Shown in pieces: positions 36,299 to 44,614 of a DNA stretch of 64,000 nt. This stretch comes from Bacillota bacterium (GTDB lineage: Bacteria; Bacillota; Clostridia; Lachnospirales; Lachnospiraceae). The notes under the pieces were generated by a model. The model was not told where the DNA came from. It did no database searches and worked only from the letters and a program-made list of their open reading frames with translations. The stretch is taken from positions 641,909-705,908 of the forward strand of contig JAEZOB010000009.1 of NCBI GenBank assembly GCA_023414355.1, written 5' to 3'. The stretch's first letter is position 1, and every line of letters starts with the position of its first letter. Both the position numbers and the translations under genes were made by a program.

Positions 36299-36523
36299 TT
36301 AGAAGAAGCCGCCGTTTCCGCCACAGCAGCAGCAGAGGATAAGGATGATTAAGATGATACCTGTGCAGCCTTCGCCTCCAAAACCACCAGTGCCGCCAAA
36401 TAAACCGTTGTTGCCGCCGCCGCAGCAGCATAATAAGAGAATAATGATAAGGATACATGAACAGTTATTATTGTCATATCCTCTTCCTGCTTCGCCGCAA
36501 CCTGTTGCTGCTAAATCACTCAT
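36299..36523 (-). CDS. Small Cys/Gly-rich membrane protein, spore-coat-like
   Basis: 74 residues. Two very hydrophobic Ile/Leu stretches (CILIIILLL near 24-32 and GIILIILIL near 54-62) each followed by a cysteine run and glycines (CCCGGGNN and CCCCGGNGG), so the protein is an internal duplication. Preceded by a perfect AGGAGG, hence real. The general shape recalls the small YjcZ/coat-type proteins of spore formers, but the CCC-GGG pattern is distinctive. Cysteine clusters could cross-link or bind metal. Confidence 0.8.
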   Translation of the reverse strand: MSDLAATGCGEAGRGYDNNNCSCILIIILLLCCCGGGNNGLFGGTGGFGGEGCTGIILIILILCCCCGGNGGFF

Positions 36524-36763
36524 TGATTGTTCCTCCTAATAATAATTACAATGTATCATATGAAGGAGTGCTTGACAGATTTCCTAATTACATAGGAGAT
36601 TATTGATTTTTTGCATTGGGAATTATTTTTTTTGTAGCTTAAGCTACACATCTATAAGAAAATAATGGTATAATTACTTTATCAGTTAGTAAATAATAAG
36701 TGTAAATGCTCTTACTTTTCGCTTAGAATTATTAAGCCGCTCAAACGGCAGATGGAGGTATCT

Positions 36764-37108
36764 GTGGAAGAGAACAAACAGTATAAGCTTAAGAATATCG
36801 AAGTATCTAGGGTGCTTAAATTGGAGGAAGAGATTTCCTATCAGAAAGGACAGGTTGTCAGTAAGACGCTGGTCCAAAACAAAAATGTAAGCCTTACTCT
36901 ATTTTCCTTTGATCAGGGAGAGGAGATCAGTGCACATTCCTCGGATGGTGACGCGCTCGTTACAGTTTTGGATGGTAAAGGTAGATTTACGGTGGGAGAT
37001 CAAGTGTATTATCTGGAGAAGGGTGATACCCTGGTTATGCCGAATCAGGTTCCTCATGCTGTATATGGGGAGGAACAATTTAAGATGCTTTTGACAGTTA
37101 TTTTCTGA
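36764..37108 (+). CDS. Single-domain cupin protein
   Basis: Small cytoplasmic beta-barrel protein of about 114 residues. Conserved cupin motif 1 (HSSDGDALVTVLDGKGRF) and motif 2 (KGDTLVMPNQVPHAVY) are present with metal-ligand His residues. The frame begins at an ATG (36752) whose own codons include GGAGGT; that run is well placed to start translation at GTG 36764, which I prefer. It may sense or bind a small molecule, or act in redox/stress response; function is not determined. An AraC regulator lies downstream. Confidence 0.85.
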   Translation: MEENKQYKLKNIEVSRVLKLEEEISYQKGQVVSKTLVQNKNVSLTLFSFDQGEEISAHSSDGDALVTVLDGKGRFTVGDQVYYLEKGDTLVMPNQVPHAVYGEEQFKMLLTVIF

Positions 37109-37141
37109 TTTGACATAATTCTTTCTGATCTTATTTACAAG

Positions 37142-37193
37142 ACACCTGCAATCCATTATAATTATTAAAAACTATAGAATGAATTGCAGGTGT
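37142..37193 (+). promoter_or_regulatory. Hairpin covering the AraC ribosome binding site
   Basis: ACACCTGCAAT (37142-37152) is the exact complement of ATTGCAGGTGT (37183-37193). The latter contains the AGGTG ribosome binding site 5 bases before the AraC start codon, so the stem would hide it. It could also work as a weak terminator for the cupin gene. Confidence 0.65.
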
Positions 37194-37198
37194 AATCT

Positions 37199-38107
37199 AT
37201 GTCATTTGATACAATAGGTTCCAATTATTATCCGAACCACGTATTTCCCGTTTCAGTGACGGAGGGCCTTTCAGGTCTGAAGGTAAGGGATGCTGCGAAT
37301 TACTTTAAGATCATCTTCATTAAAAGCGGAAGTTGTCACTTTTTATTAAATGGGAAAGAATTCATATTGACCGGGGCCAGCACAATCTGCCTGAACCACA
37401 AGGATGAGATTAAGTTCTTACAGATTTCGGAGGAATTGATAAAGATTCTTTGGTTTCGTCCAATCGCAGTGAATTCCAGCTTCACTCTGGAGGTGATTAG
37501 TAACCCTTCACGCGCGCTCTCTATTACAGAGGGACAGGATTTGTACTACATGATGCAATTTCTACCGGATGCAAGTCCAAGTCTGAAGATCCTATCCTTA
37601 CATACGATTGATTCTACTCTGATAGAGCATAAACTGCAACTTTTGAAAGATCTACTTACCAAGCAGGACACCGGCTACTGGCCCTGCCGCAGCAGATCCT
37701 ATCTTTTTGAAATTTTATTCTGTCTTGCAAGACAGGAAGAGATAGAGGAGATTAATACGCTGCAGCCTTACAATGCATACTCCAGACTCGCAGTCAATGT
37801 GATTTATTACCTTCAGTCCTGTTATCATCAGAAAATTACCATTGAGCAACTGGCGGATGAGTTTCACACAAACCGCACCTCTCTGCTGAGTGATTTTAAG
37901 AAGTACACGGGGCAATCAGTAAACCAGTATCTGATTCAATTAAGACTTACCATGGCTTCGACATTGCTTCGTGATACCACACTCACGATTGATGAGATCT
38001 GTGATCGGACAGGCTTTCATGATATCAGTTATTTCAGTAAGGTATTCAAGAAAAAGTTGAATCACACTCCATCTGAATACAGAAGGATATATAATCATGT
38101 AGAATAA
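37199..38107 (+). CDS. AraC-family transcriptional regulator
   Basis: 302 residues. N-terminal cupin-like sensor segment (IIFIKSGSCHFLLNGKEFILTG) and two C-terminal helix-turn-helix units at about 205-295 (ITIEQLADEFHTNRTSLLSDFKKYTG and TIDEICDRTGFHDISYFSKVFKKK). Such proteins usually activate carbohydrate or stress genes. It lies 90 bases downstream of the cupin gene in the same direction. Confidence 0.92.
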   Translation: MSFDTIGSNYYPNHVFPVSVTEGLSGLKVRDAANYFKIIFIKSGSCHFLLNGKEFILTGASTICLNHKDEIKFLQISEELIKILWFRPIAVNSSFTLEVISNPSRALSITEGQDLYYMMQFLPDASPSLKILSLHTIDSTLIEHKLQLLKDLLTKQDTGYWPCRSRSYLFEILFCLARQEEIEEINTLQPYNAYSRLAVNVIYYLQSCYHQKITIEQLADEFHTNRTSLLSDFKKYTGQSVNQYLIQLRLTMASTLLRDTTLTIDEICDRTGFHDISYFSKVFKKKLNHTPSEYRRIYNHVE

Positions 38108-38160
38108 AGAATTAGCCCTGAGAATAGGATGTTACAAAAAGCGGTTCAGGGTGTAGTGGG

Positions 38161-39324
38161 ATGATCAGAAGGCATAAGGTTCAGATAATCATTCACTGTG
38201 AGGAATATGAGAAACGACGGCATTCTATTGAGAACCTCGGGCAGATCAAATACAAACTCCCTATGATAGATTCCTATGTTATGGAGGTTGATGAGCAACT
38301 CCTGGACGTAATCAAAGCAATGGAAGGATTGCTCAATTACGAGCTGGATACTCAGATAAAGGCCCAGATGAATAGGGTAACCGATGTCATCGAAGCTCAT
38401 TGGGCCCATGAACAAGGGTATTTTGGGAAAGGGATCGGTGTTGCTGTAGTTGATACGGGAGTCGCTCTTCATAAGGATTTTATTGAAGGTGGCAGACGGA
38501 TTACAGCTTTTGCAGATTTTATCAATCACAGAAGCGATCCCTATGATGATAATGGGCATGGAACTCATGTATCAGGAATTATAGGTGGAAATGGTTATTC
38601 TTCCAAAGGCAAGTATATGGGGATCGCACCGGAATGTAACATTATCGGTATCAAGGTACTGGATAAGCGAGGGGACGGCAATATCTCAGATGTTCTCGCA
38701 GGGCTTCAATGGATCATTGATAATCGCAAGAAATATAACATAAGGATTGTTAATATATCGGTAGGAACATCTTCGAAAGATAGTCTGGATGAGAATTCAC
38801 TATTGGTTCAAGGGGTCAATGCTGTCTGGGACAGTGGGATCGTTGTCGTAGTGGCCGCCGGTAATAACGGACCGGGACCAATGTCGATCTCTACTCCCGG
38901 GATCAGCAGGAAGGTAATTACGGTTGGATCCTCCGATGATAATACTGCAGTAGAAGTGTTCGGAAGCGGTCGCACGAAGGATTATTCCGGTAGAGGACCG
39001 ACTCCCTTCTGCATCAAGAAGCCGGATATTGTCGCGCCCGGTTCGAACATAATCTCATGCAATATTAGCAGATATCCTTCCAGAGGAAAAAATGGAGAGC
39101 TACATACGGCTCCTACGGAAGCCCCAATGATGTATACAGTAAAAAGCGGTACTTCAATGGCTACACCGGTTGTTACCGGTGCAGTTGCATTACTGATCGG
39201 TGCTCATCCGGAGCTTACCAATCGGGAAGTTAAGCTTAAACTGCGCGGATGCGCTGTAAATCTGGGACAGCATTGGGAGAAACAGGGCTGGGGACTGTTA
39301 AATGTCAGAAAATTATTGGAATAA
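38161..39324 (+). CDS. Subtilisin-family serine protease, cytoplasmic type
   Basis: Peptidase S8 of 387 residues with the full triad: Asp 98 (VAVVDTGV), His 133 (NGHGTHVSG) and Ser 332 (SGTSMATP). No signal peptide is seen; the first 80 residues form a propeptide-like region ending near the start of the catalytic domain. This matches intracellular or coat-associated subtilases of spore formers rather than secreted ones. Ribosome binding site is weak (GTAGTGGG before ATG). Single gene with a strong terminator. Confidence 0.93.
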   Translation: MIRRHKVQIIIHCEEYEKRRHSIENLGQIKYKLPMIDSYVMEVDEQLLDVIKAMEGLLNYELDTQIKAQMNRVTDVIEAHWAHEQGYFGKGIGVAVVDTGVALHKDFIEGGRRITAFADFINHRSDPYDDNGHGTHVSGIIGGNGYSSKGKYMGIAPECNIIGIKVLDKRGDGNISDVLAGLQWIIDNRKKYNIRIVNISVGTSSKDSLDENSLLVQGVNAVWDSGIVVVVAAGNNGPGPMSISTPGISRKVITVGSSDDNTAVEVFGSGRTKDYSGRGPTPFCIKKPDIVAPGSNIISCNISRYPSRGKNGELHTAPTEAPMMYTVKSGTSMATPVVTGAVALLIGAHPELTNREVKLKLRGCAVNLGQHWEKQGWGLLNVRKLLE

Positions 39325-39325
39325 G

Positions 39326-39350
39326 AAAGAGGCCTTTTAGGCCTCTTTTT
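39326..39350 (+). terminator. Terminator after protease gene
   Basis: AAAGAGGCC-tttta-GGCCTCTTTTT, a 9-bp stem with a T-run. Confidence 0.92.
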
Positions 39351-39379
39351 AATGACTATTATAGGTGTGATCTCTAAGC

Positions 39380-40405
39380 TTATGCAGCATTACTGTCCAG
39401 TCCGTATTTAATCGATTTAAACAGGGTAACACCGGTATCCAAAAGATAAACCAGTACCAGGAAAATCACAAAATTTGAGGTGATCGTATTCCAGATAATA
39501 ACTGCATTCGTATCTGCGAGCTTGAATATACTATTTACCTGATCGGCAAAGAGCGGATTCCAGATTTCAAATCTGGTAAAGATGATGATTACAAGCAGGA
39601 TACTGATGGTATTGATGATTGTGGTGAAGACGCCGTAACGTAAGGTGTATTTTCGCTCTGCCAGTTCCCAGAAATGCTTTAGCATCCCGACTCCTAAGAC
39701 AATCAGAAAGAGCGGAAGTACAACAGGAAGCGTCTCCAGATTAAATACAGGAATAGCGGTGGTTCTTCCATTGCTGGTGAAGTACACTCCCAGTATCTGC
39801 GGGGCCATAATAAACAGTATCATAACCACTATGGTAAATATAATGCCCAGAATAGGTTCTACAATAGAGATCGATGCCTCTTTCACAGGGATGGGAGGAA
39901 GAGAGGATACCTCCCAGGGTCCCGTTAGCTCTTTCAGTTTGATCCCTCTCCATTCAAAAATTGCAAATATGATTGTCACAGATGCGAAAGCAGATAATAA
40001 ACTGCTGACTATATTTCCAATGAGATCCCCGGTAAAAAGGTACCAGTCCGGCCTTAAATTTGTAACATAATCAAGAACTGTAACGACGCACATACCGAAC
40101 AAGGTAGCTCCTAGTACGATCTTCAACAGAAAAAGGTAACGGGGAAATAGCTCCGGACCAATCAGAAATTGATTCAGGCCTCGATATTTATCTGCCATTT
40201 CCGAGGGATTCCCCAGTTCACTTAAGACGGCATCAATATCCTCCTTTGTTGTGTTATTGCCGTGAGTGCGGTCCTCCAACATATCATCAATCAGTGTGCG
40301 CAGTTCGTTCTCGATATCTTTTCTGTTTGCCGATAAATGTTTGGTGACCTGATAGATATATCTTCCTATGATATCCTCAGTATAATTCGTATTGTTCAGC
40401 TTCAT
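39380..40405 (-). CDS. HAAS-domain membrane protein
   Basis: 341 residues. The N-terminal 70 residues have the HAAS (sensing-domain adaptor) pattern IENELRTLIDDMLED...VLSELGNPSEMADKYRG, and the rest holds about six hydrophobic helices in a DUF1700/HAAS-like membrane region. Such proteins are commonly paired with PadR regulators, as here: its ATG lies 1 base after the PadR stop. GGAGGAAGGATAAA precedes the start. Probably a regulator-linked membrane sensor or transport modulator; mechanism unknown. Confidence 0.85.
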   Translation of the reverse strand: MKLNNTNYTEDIIGRYIYQVTKHLSANRKDIENELRTLIDDMLEDRTHGNNTTKEDIDAVLSELGNPSEMADKYRGLNQFLIGPELFPRYLFLLKIVLGATLFGMCVVTVLDYVTNLRPDWYLFTGDLIGNIVSSLLSAFASVTIIFAIFEWRGIKLKELTGPWEVSSLPPIPVKEASISIVEPILGIIFTIVVMILFIMAPQILGVYFTSNGRTTAIPVFNLETLPVVLPLFLIVLGVGMLKHFWELAERKYTLRYGVFTTIINTISILLVIIIFTRFEIWNPLFADQVNSIFKLADTNAVIIWNTITSNFVIFLVLVYLLDTGVTLFKSIKYGLDSNAA

Positions 40406-40406
40406 T

Positions 40407-40748
40407 TTATCCTTCCTCCTTCATCAAATGGTTCATGTTCTGCACCATATTATTCCATTCCTGCTTCAACTGATGGTAGACCTCATTGCCAAGCTCTGTC
40501 AGCATATAATACTTTCTTGGTTTGGTTCCTGTGGTTTCCCATTCACTTTTTAAAAGACCCTGGGATTCCAGTCTTCGTAGTAAGGGATACAGGGTATTGG
40601 CTTCCATCGGAATATGATTATCGCTCAGCTCCTGAACCAGCGAGTAACCATAGGTAGGAGAGGACAGCTGGCACAGTACACTAAGAACAAGAGTACCGCG
40701 CCTCAACTCCAACAGGAGACCGGATAATATATCATCTTTATTAGCCAT
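40407..40748 (-). CDS. PadR-family transcriptional regulator
   Basis: 113 residues with the winged-helix PadR fold: RGTLVLSVLCQLSSPTYGYSLVQEL, then EANTLYPLLRRLESQGLLKSEW and RKYYMLTELG. Short subfamily without the large C-terminal dimer domain. First gene of a two-gene operon with the HAAS membrane protein; it probably represses this operon in response to a small molecule or peptide. Confidence 0.95.
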   Translation of the reverse strand: MANKDDILSGLLLELRRGTLVLSVLCQLSSPTYGYSLVQELSDNHIPMEANTLYPLLRRLESQGLLKSEWETTGTKPRKYYMLTELGNEVYHQLKQEWNNMVQNMNHLMKEEG

Positions 40749-40937
40749 TTATCATTTCCTTCCTTCTGTATAATAAAATATAATTAATTTCTCTGTGTTT
40801 ATTATACTGTGCGACACACACTAATGTCAACAATAAAATAATATTATTTTTAAAATGTTTTTAAAGTGACAGCTGATACATAGAAATAGTGGAATTGGGA
40901 GAGAATCAGATAAGAGAGAAAGTAATCACTTTATTAA

Positions 40938-41000
40938 AAAGTCGGAAAGATGCTGCGCACATTTTCGGATACAGTAGAATGTTCTTGCAAGTAAGCTTGC
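40938..41000. repeat. Decayed partial cloverleaf repeat
   Basis: GATGCTGCGCACATTTTCGG, ATACAGTAGAATGTTCTTGC and AAGTAAGCTTGC match in order the 5' half of the adjacent full copy (41019-41124), but the 3' arms are missing. It is a tandem, degenerate copy in the same orientation. Confidence 0.75.
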
Positions 41001-41018
41001 TTATCAAGATAATTTTAT

Positions 41019-41124
41019 TGTCAAAAGATGCTGCGCATATTTCCCGATACAGTAGATTGTTATTACAAGCAAGCTTGCATAGCAATCTATTGTATCAGGA
41101 AAGCACCTCCGGTGCTTTTTGCCA
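41019..41124. repeat. Cloverleaf-type intergenic palindromic repeat, copy 3 (inverted)
   Basis: Reverse orientation relative to copies 1 and 2. Reading the minus strand: first arm GCACC-gga-GGTGC, central arm CCTGATACAATAGATTG with CAATCTACTGTATCGGG, loop GCAAGCTTGC, then GCGCAGC and the TTTTGACA end. The outer stem is less perfect. It lies between the divergent PadR and xylA genes; the 40749-41310 gap holds only this, its decayed neighbour and the xylA promoter. Confidence 0.87.
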
Positions 41125-41224
41125 TTTTAATTATAATTAGTTTACTTAGTTTACAAATTGTTGTTGTATTTTTTGGAACAAGGATTTATAATAAGGTTGG
41201 GAATTTTATTCCTATTCTTTTATA

Positions 41225-41259
41225 GGATTGTTAGAACAATCCATAGGATTTGGTATAAT
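41225..41259 (+). promoter_or_regulatory. xylA promoter with palindromic operator candidate
   Basis: GGATTGTT-ag-AACAATCC at 41225-41242 is a perfect palindrome overlapping where the -35 hexamer (TTAGAA, 41231-41236) would lie; TATAAT is at 41254-41259 with 17-base spacing. A repressor bound here would block the polymerase. No xylose regulator gene lies beside it. Confidence 0.6.
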
Positions 41260-41310
41260 CCTAAACAGAACTCATAGGAATTTATAATACTTTTTAAGGA
41301 GGATACTAAG

Positions 41311-42627
41311 ATGTCTTATTTTAAAGTTGGAAAAATCCAATATGAAGGACCTCAGAGCAAAAACCCGCTTGCATTCAAGTACTACAATCCGGATGAAGTT
41401 GTTATGGGCAAGTCCATGAAGGAGCAGCTCCGCTTCGCAATGTCATACTGGCATACATTGACTTACATGGGTAATGATCCGTTCGGCGGCTCCACCATGC
41501 ACCGCGATTGGGACAACACAGAGGATGCCATGAAGAAAGCTAAGGAAAGAGTTCATGCAGCATTCGAATTTATGGAGAAGATGCAGATTCCTTTCTTCTG
41601 CTTCCACGATCAGGACATTGCTCCCAGAGCAGCTACTCTGGAAGAGACCAATAAAAGATTAGATGAAATCGTTGCTGTGATTAAGGAAGAGATGGCTCGT
41701 ACCGGAATCAAGTGCTTATGGGGAACCACCAATGCATTTGGCGATGATAGGTTCGTACATGGTGCAGGTACTTCCTGTAACGCAACCGTATTTGCATATG
41801 CTGCTGCTCAGATTAAGAAGGCTATGGAAATCACCAAGGAATTAGGCGGTGTAAACTATGTATTCTGGGGTGGACGTGAAGGTTATGAGACCTTACTCAA
41901 CACCGATACCGGTTTAGAACTGGATAACCTTGCAAGATTACTTCAGATGGCTGTAGATTATGCAAAGGAGATCGGCTTCACAGGTCAGTTCTTAATCGAG
42001 CCTAAGCCGAAGGAACCTACAAAGCATCAGTATGATTTTGATACTGCAACCGTACTTGCTTTCTTAAGAAAGTACAATCTGCAGGATTATTTCAAGATGA
42101 ACATCGAAGCAAACCATGCAACCTTAGCTCAGCATACCTTCCAGCATGAGCTGAATATGTCAAGAATTAACGGTGTACTTGGCAGTGTTGATGCGAATAC
42201 CGGTGATCCGATGCTTGGTTGGGATACCGATCAGTTCCCTACCAATGTATATGACACTACTTTGGCTATGTATGAGATTATGTTACAGGGCGGCTTAACT
42301 AAGGGTGGTCTGAACTTCGACTCCAAGGTTCGTCGTGCATCCTTCCAGGATGATGATTTATTCTATGCATACATCGCAGGTATGGATGCTTTCGCAAAGG
42401 GCTTAAAAGTTGCTGCAAAGCTTCTTGAGGATGGCGTATTCGAAAACTTCAAGGCTGAGCGTTATGCAAGCTACAAGTCCGGTCTTGGTAAGGATATCGT
42501 AGAGGGCAAGGTTGGCTTCAAGGAGCTTGAGGCATATGTTCTGAAGAACGGTTCCACACCCAACACCTCCGGCAGACAGGAAATGCTGGAAAGCATCTTG
42601 AATCAGTACATTTTAGAGACAAAATAA
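41311..42627 (+). CDS. xylA: Xylose isomerase
   Basis: Cytoplasmic metal-dependent isomerase of 438 residues turning D-xylose into D-xylulose; size and start ([24 protein letters not shown]) mark the group II (clostridial) type. Active-site landmarks are [18 protein letters not shown], the metal segment [10 protein letters not shown] and [35 protein letters not shown] precedes the ATG. No xylulokinase or transporter gene is adjacent, so this is a stand-alone unit with its own promoter and terminator. Confidence 0.99.
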   Translation: MSYFKVGKIQYEGPQSKNPLAFKYYNPDEVVMGKSMKEQLRFAMSYWHTLTYMGNDPFGGSTMHRDWDNTEDAMKKAKERVHAAFEFMEKMQIPFFCFHDQDIAPRAATLEETNKRLDEIVAVIKEEMARTGIKCLWGTTNAFGDDRFVHGAGTSCNATVFAYAAAQIKKAMEITKELGGVNYVFWGGREGYETLLNTDTGLELDNLARLLQMAVDYAKEIGFTGQFLIEPKPKEPTKHQYDFDTATVLAFLRKYNLQDYFKMNIEANHATLAQHTFQHELNMSRINGVLGSVDANTGDPMLGWDTDQFPTNVYDTTLAMYEIMLQGGLTKGGLNFDSKVRRASFQDDDLFYAYIAGMDAFAKGLKVAAKLLEDGVFENFKAERYASYKSGLGKDIVEGKVGFKELEAYVLKNGSTPNTSGRQEMLESILNQYILETK

Positions 42628-42669
42628 TAAGCTTAGCAGGTCATACTGTGATCCACTCAAGCTATAATC

Positions 42670-42716
42670 AAAAGCACCTTAACCTCCGTAATTTCGGCGG
42701 TTAAGGTGCTTTTCTT
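42670..42716 (+). terminator. Terminator after xylA
   Basis: AAAAGCACCTTAACC and GGTTAAGGTGCTTTT form a perfect 15-bp stem over 14 bases, followed by CTTC. Confidence 0.9.
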
Positions 42717-42758
42717 CAATGCGCCCGGTGGGTGCATGATCCTGAAGCTAGATTGCGG

Positions 42759-43631
42759 TTAGGTTTGATTACTTACGGTCTGACCGCGGAGGATATACCG
42801 CTTAGGAAGACCTTCAAAAGAAGGGATCGGTCGAGGATCATAAGAGGAGTAGTGTGGTGTCTCCTCAGCTGATATCTTGTCAAATTCCACCGGTAATCCT
42901 GCCGAGGTATAAAAATTTACTCCGTTCTGTACTTGAAAATGAAGATGGGGCTCGGAACTATTACCGGAATTGCCACAGAGAGCAATACATTGTCCGCGCT
43001 TTACATGGTCACCGATCTTAACACGAATACTACCGGGCTTCAGATGGGCAAGCAAGCTATATTCTCCTTCGGCATGGCGAAGCAGGAGATAATTTCCTCG
43101 GATATCGTGGGCAGAGCAATCAACCTGACCTTTTGAGGATATAAGACTGTTAGGATGCTCGGAGACTGCTTCGATTACTTCACCATTTGCTGGTGCCAGT
43201 ATTTCTTTGCCATAGCAATAATAGTCATCAGGAACCAACGCAGCTCCCATACGGCTTTTTCCTGTATCGTCGATCATCAGAAAATCATAGGCATAACGTT
43301 GTGTCGGGATACTCCAGGAATGGGAATAAGCTTTATCGATACCGCCGTTCACTACCGTCCAGGGGCCATGAAATGGAAGGGAGTAGGTCACCTTGCTAAT
43401 GTAATTTTCAACATTTGGCAGATCAGAGCCGTAGCGAAGCGGTACCACGAGCATTCCCCAGAGCTGCTTGATTGATTGTAGGAATACAGGAAAATTATAA
43501 AAAATCTCAACAAAGCCAAAGAGCCAGAATAACCATAAAAGATCAAATATTTTATATTCGAGGAACAGGGCAGGGAGCCCTAATAGACCTAAGTATTTTA
43601 CTTTACCGCAGATACTAACAAATCGATTCAT
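42759..43631 (-). CDS. M23-family peptidase, membrane-anchored
   Basis: 290 residues. An N-terminal hydrophobic region with two or three segments (about 12-65) precedes an extracytoplasmic LytM/M23 domain: AYDFLMID (metal His/Asp region), HLKPGSI, GNSGNSSEPHLHFQVQ with the closing HLH motif. LytM enzymes cut peptidoglycan cross-bridges, or regulate amidases when inactive. ATG 43631 has GGAGGTAAAG immediately before it. Monocistronic. Confidence 0.9.
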   Translation of the reverse strand: MNRFVSICGKVKYLGLLGLPALFLEYKIFDLLWLFWLFGFVEIFYNFPVFLQSIKQLWGMLVVPLRYGSDLPNVENYISKVTYSLPFHGPWTVVNGGIDKAYSHSWSIPTQRYAYDFLMIDDTGKSRMGAALVPDDYYCYGKEILAPANGEVIEAVSEHPNSLISSKGQVDCSAHDIRGNYLLLRHAEGEYSLLAHLKPGSIRVKIGDHVKRGQCIALCGNSGNSSEPHLHFQVQNGVNFYTSAGLPVEFDKISAEETPHYSSYDPRPIPSFEGLPKRYILRGQTVSNQT

Positions 43632-43709
43632 CTTTACCTCCAATCTGCCGCAATGCGGCACAAAAAATACGAATATGGATTCATTCGCAATGTGAAAGTG
43701 ATTTTCCTT

Positions 43710-43919
43710 TCACTCTACCTCCTTTTGAAAGGAGAATAAATCTTCAACCGAACATGAAAAAACCTTGGCAATATCCATAGCTAGCTTTAGCGAGGGATTA
43801 TAACGGCCTTTTTCAAGATTAATAATAGTTTCACGTCGTACACTGACCAACGCAGCAAGCTCATCCTGAGTCATATTGTACTTTGCCCTATACTCACGCA
43901 TTTTTGTTATTAAGATCAA
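43710..43919 (-). CDS. Small XRE-family regulator
   Basis: 69 residues, a lone helix-turn-helix domain: MREYRAKYNMTQDELAALV, then SVRRETIINLEKGRYNPSLKLA and KVFSCSVEDLFSF. It is the second gene after a DUF3796 membrane protein, overlapping its end by 4 bases. Regulators of this minimal type often control the neighbouring membrane protein; see the promoter palindrome at 44275-44315. Confidence 0.92.
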   Translation of the reverse strand: MILITKMREYRAKYNMTQDELAALVSVRRETIINLEKGRYNPSLKLAMDIAKVFSCSVEDLFSFQKEVE

Positions 43920-44260
43920 TCTTCAACACCTCGCTGTTCTTTTACTTCTACAACAAGGAGTGCAAATGTGAAGCAAACGACAGAAACGACAATAGTGGAT
44001 GCTAACACGATGCTTCCGGTGAAAAGAATAGGGAATAAGGTATGCATGACAGTAGCTACACCAAGAGCGGTCATTCCGGAAAAGAAGCCTATACTTGCGG
44101 CGCTTCTGACGTTTTGCTGAAACATCTCATCAGGGGTCACAAAAAAGTAACGTACATAATATCCAAATCCAAAGAACCCGTTGAGAGGTTGTTTCATAAT
44201 TAACCCCAAAACCCCGACTAGTGCAAGAAGGGATAACAATCCTAGCTTGTTAAATTTCAT
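43916..44260 (-). CDS. DUF3796-like membrane protein
   Basis: 114 residues with three to four hydrophobic helices; the family signature GYYVRYFFVTPDEMF is visible between the first and second. Function of the family is unknown. GAAGGAGAATACT precedes the ATG; its stop overlaps the XRE regulator start by 4 bases (ATGA), so they are coupled. Confidence 0.82.
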   Translation of the reverse strand: MKFNKLGLLSLLALVGVLGLIMKQPLNGFFGFGYYVRYFFVTPDEMFQQNVRSAASIGFFSGMTALGVATVMHTLFPILFTGSIVLASTIVVSVVCFTFALLVVEVKEQRGVED

Positions 44261-44274
44261 AGTATTCTCCTTCG

Positions 44275-44332
44275 AGGTGATATATTTATAACATTTTGTT
44301 GTAAATATATCACCTTAGGAAGAGATTGTCAA
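44275..44332 (-). promoter_or_regulatory. Promoter and inverted repeat upstream of DUF3796/XRE operon
   Basis: On the minus strand TTGACA (44327-44332) and TATATT (44304-44309) are 17 bases apart. AGGTGATATATTTA (44275-44288) is the complement of TAAATATATCACCT (44302-44315), so a perfect 14-bp inverted repeat spans the -10 and the leader, an apt operator for the XRE product. Confidence 0.78.
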
Positions 44333-44349
44333 TTGTAAATTAAATAAAC

Positions 44350-44485
44350 CCTTAAATGTAAAGCGAGATGCCATTTTGTAAAGTGATATGCAATCTTTGT
44401 AACTGACTACTGAATCTTTGTAGTTGAAATACCACATTTGTAATCGTAAAGCAGTCTTTGTAAACGACAAGATCCATTTATAACC
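44350..44485. repeat. Degenerate repeats of about 21 nt with TTTGTAA core
   Basis: About six imperfect units begin with (T)TTGTAA or similar, spaced 19-22 bases apart: near 44361, 44380, 44396, 44418, 44438, 44458 and 44478. The spacing is close to two DNA turns. It lies upstream of the DUF3796 promoter. No gene occurs in the 44261-44614 gap. Confidence 0.55.
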
Positions 44486-44538
44486 CAAATACAGTTTGTT
44501 TTTAGGCTTTGACTGGAATTTTATAACTATAACATAGA

Positions 44539-44584
44539 TAAAAAATGGATCAATGCAATATATTATTGCATTGACCCATTTTAT
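44539..44584 (-). terminator. Ferritin gene terminator
   Basis: On the minus strand AAAATGGGTCAATGCAA pairs with TTGCATTGATCCATTTT over a short AT loop, with a T-run after the stem. Confidence 0.9.
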
Positions 44585-44614
44585 CAATCAACATGAGATA
44601 TGAATAAATTCTGT

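Noticed and set aside
42720..42736. TGCGCCCGGTGGGTGCA hairpin resembling the group II intron 5' hairpin
   Set aside because: Only 17 bases, with no following domain I sequence; likely chance or part of the inter-gene region after the xylA terminator.
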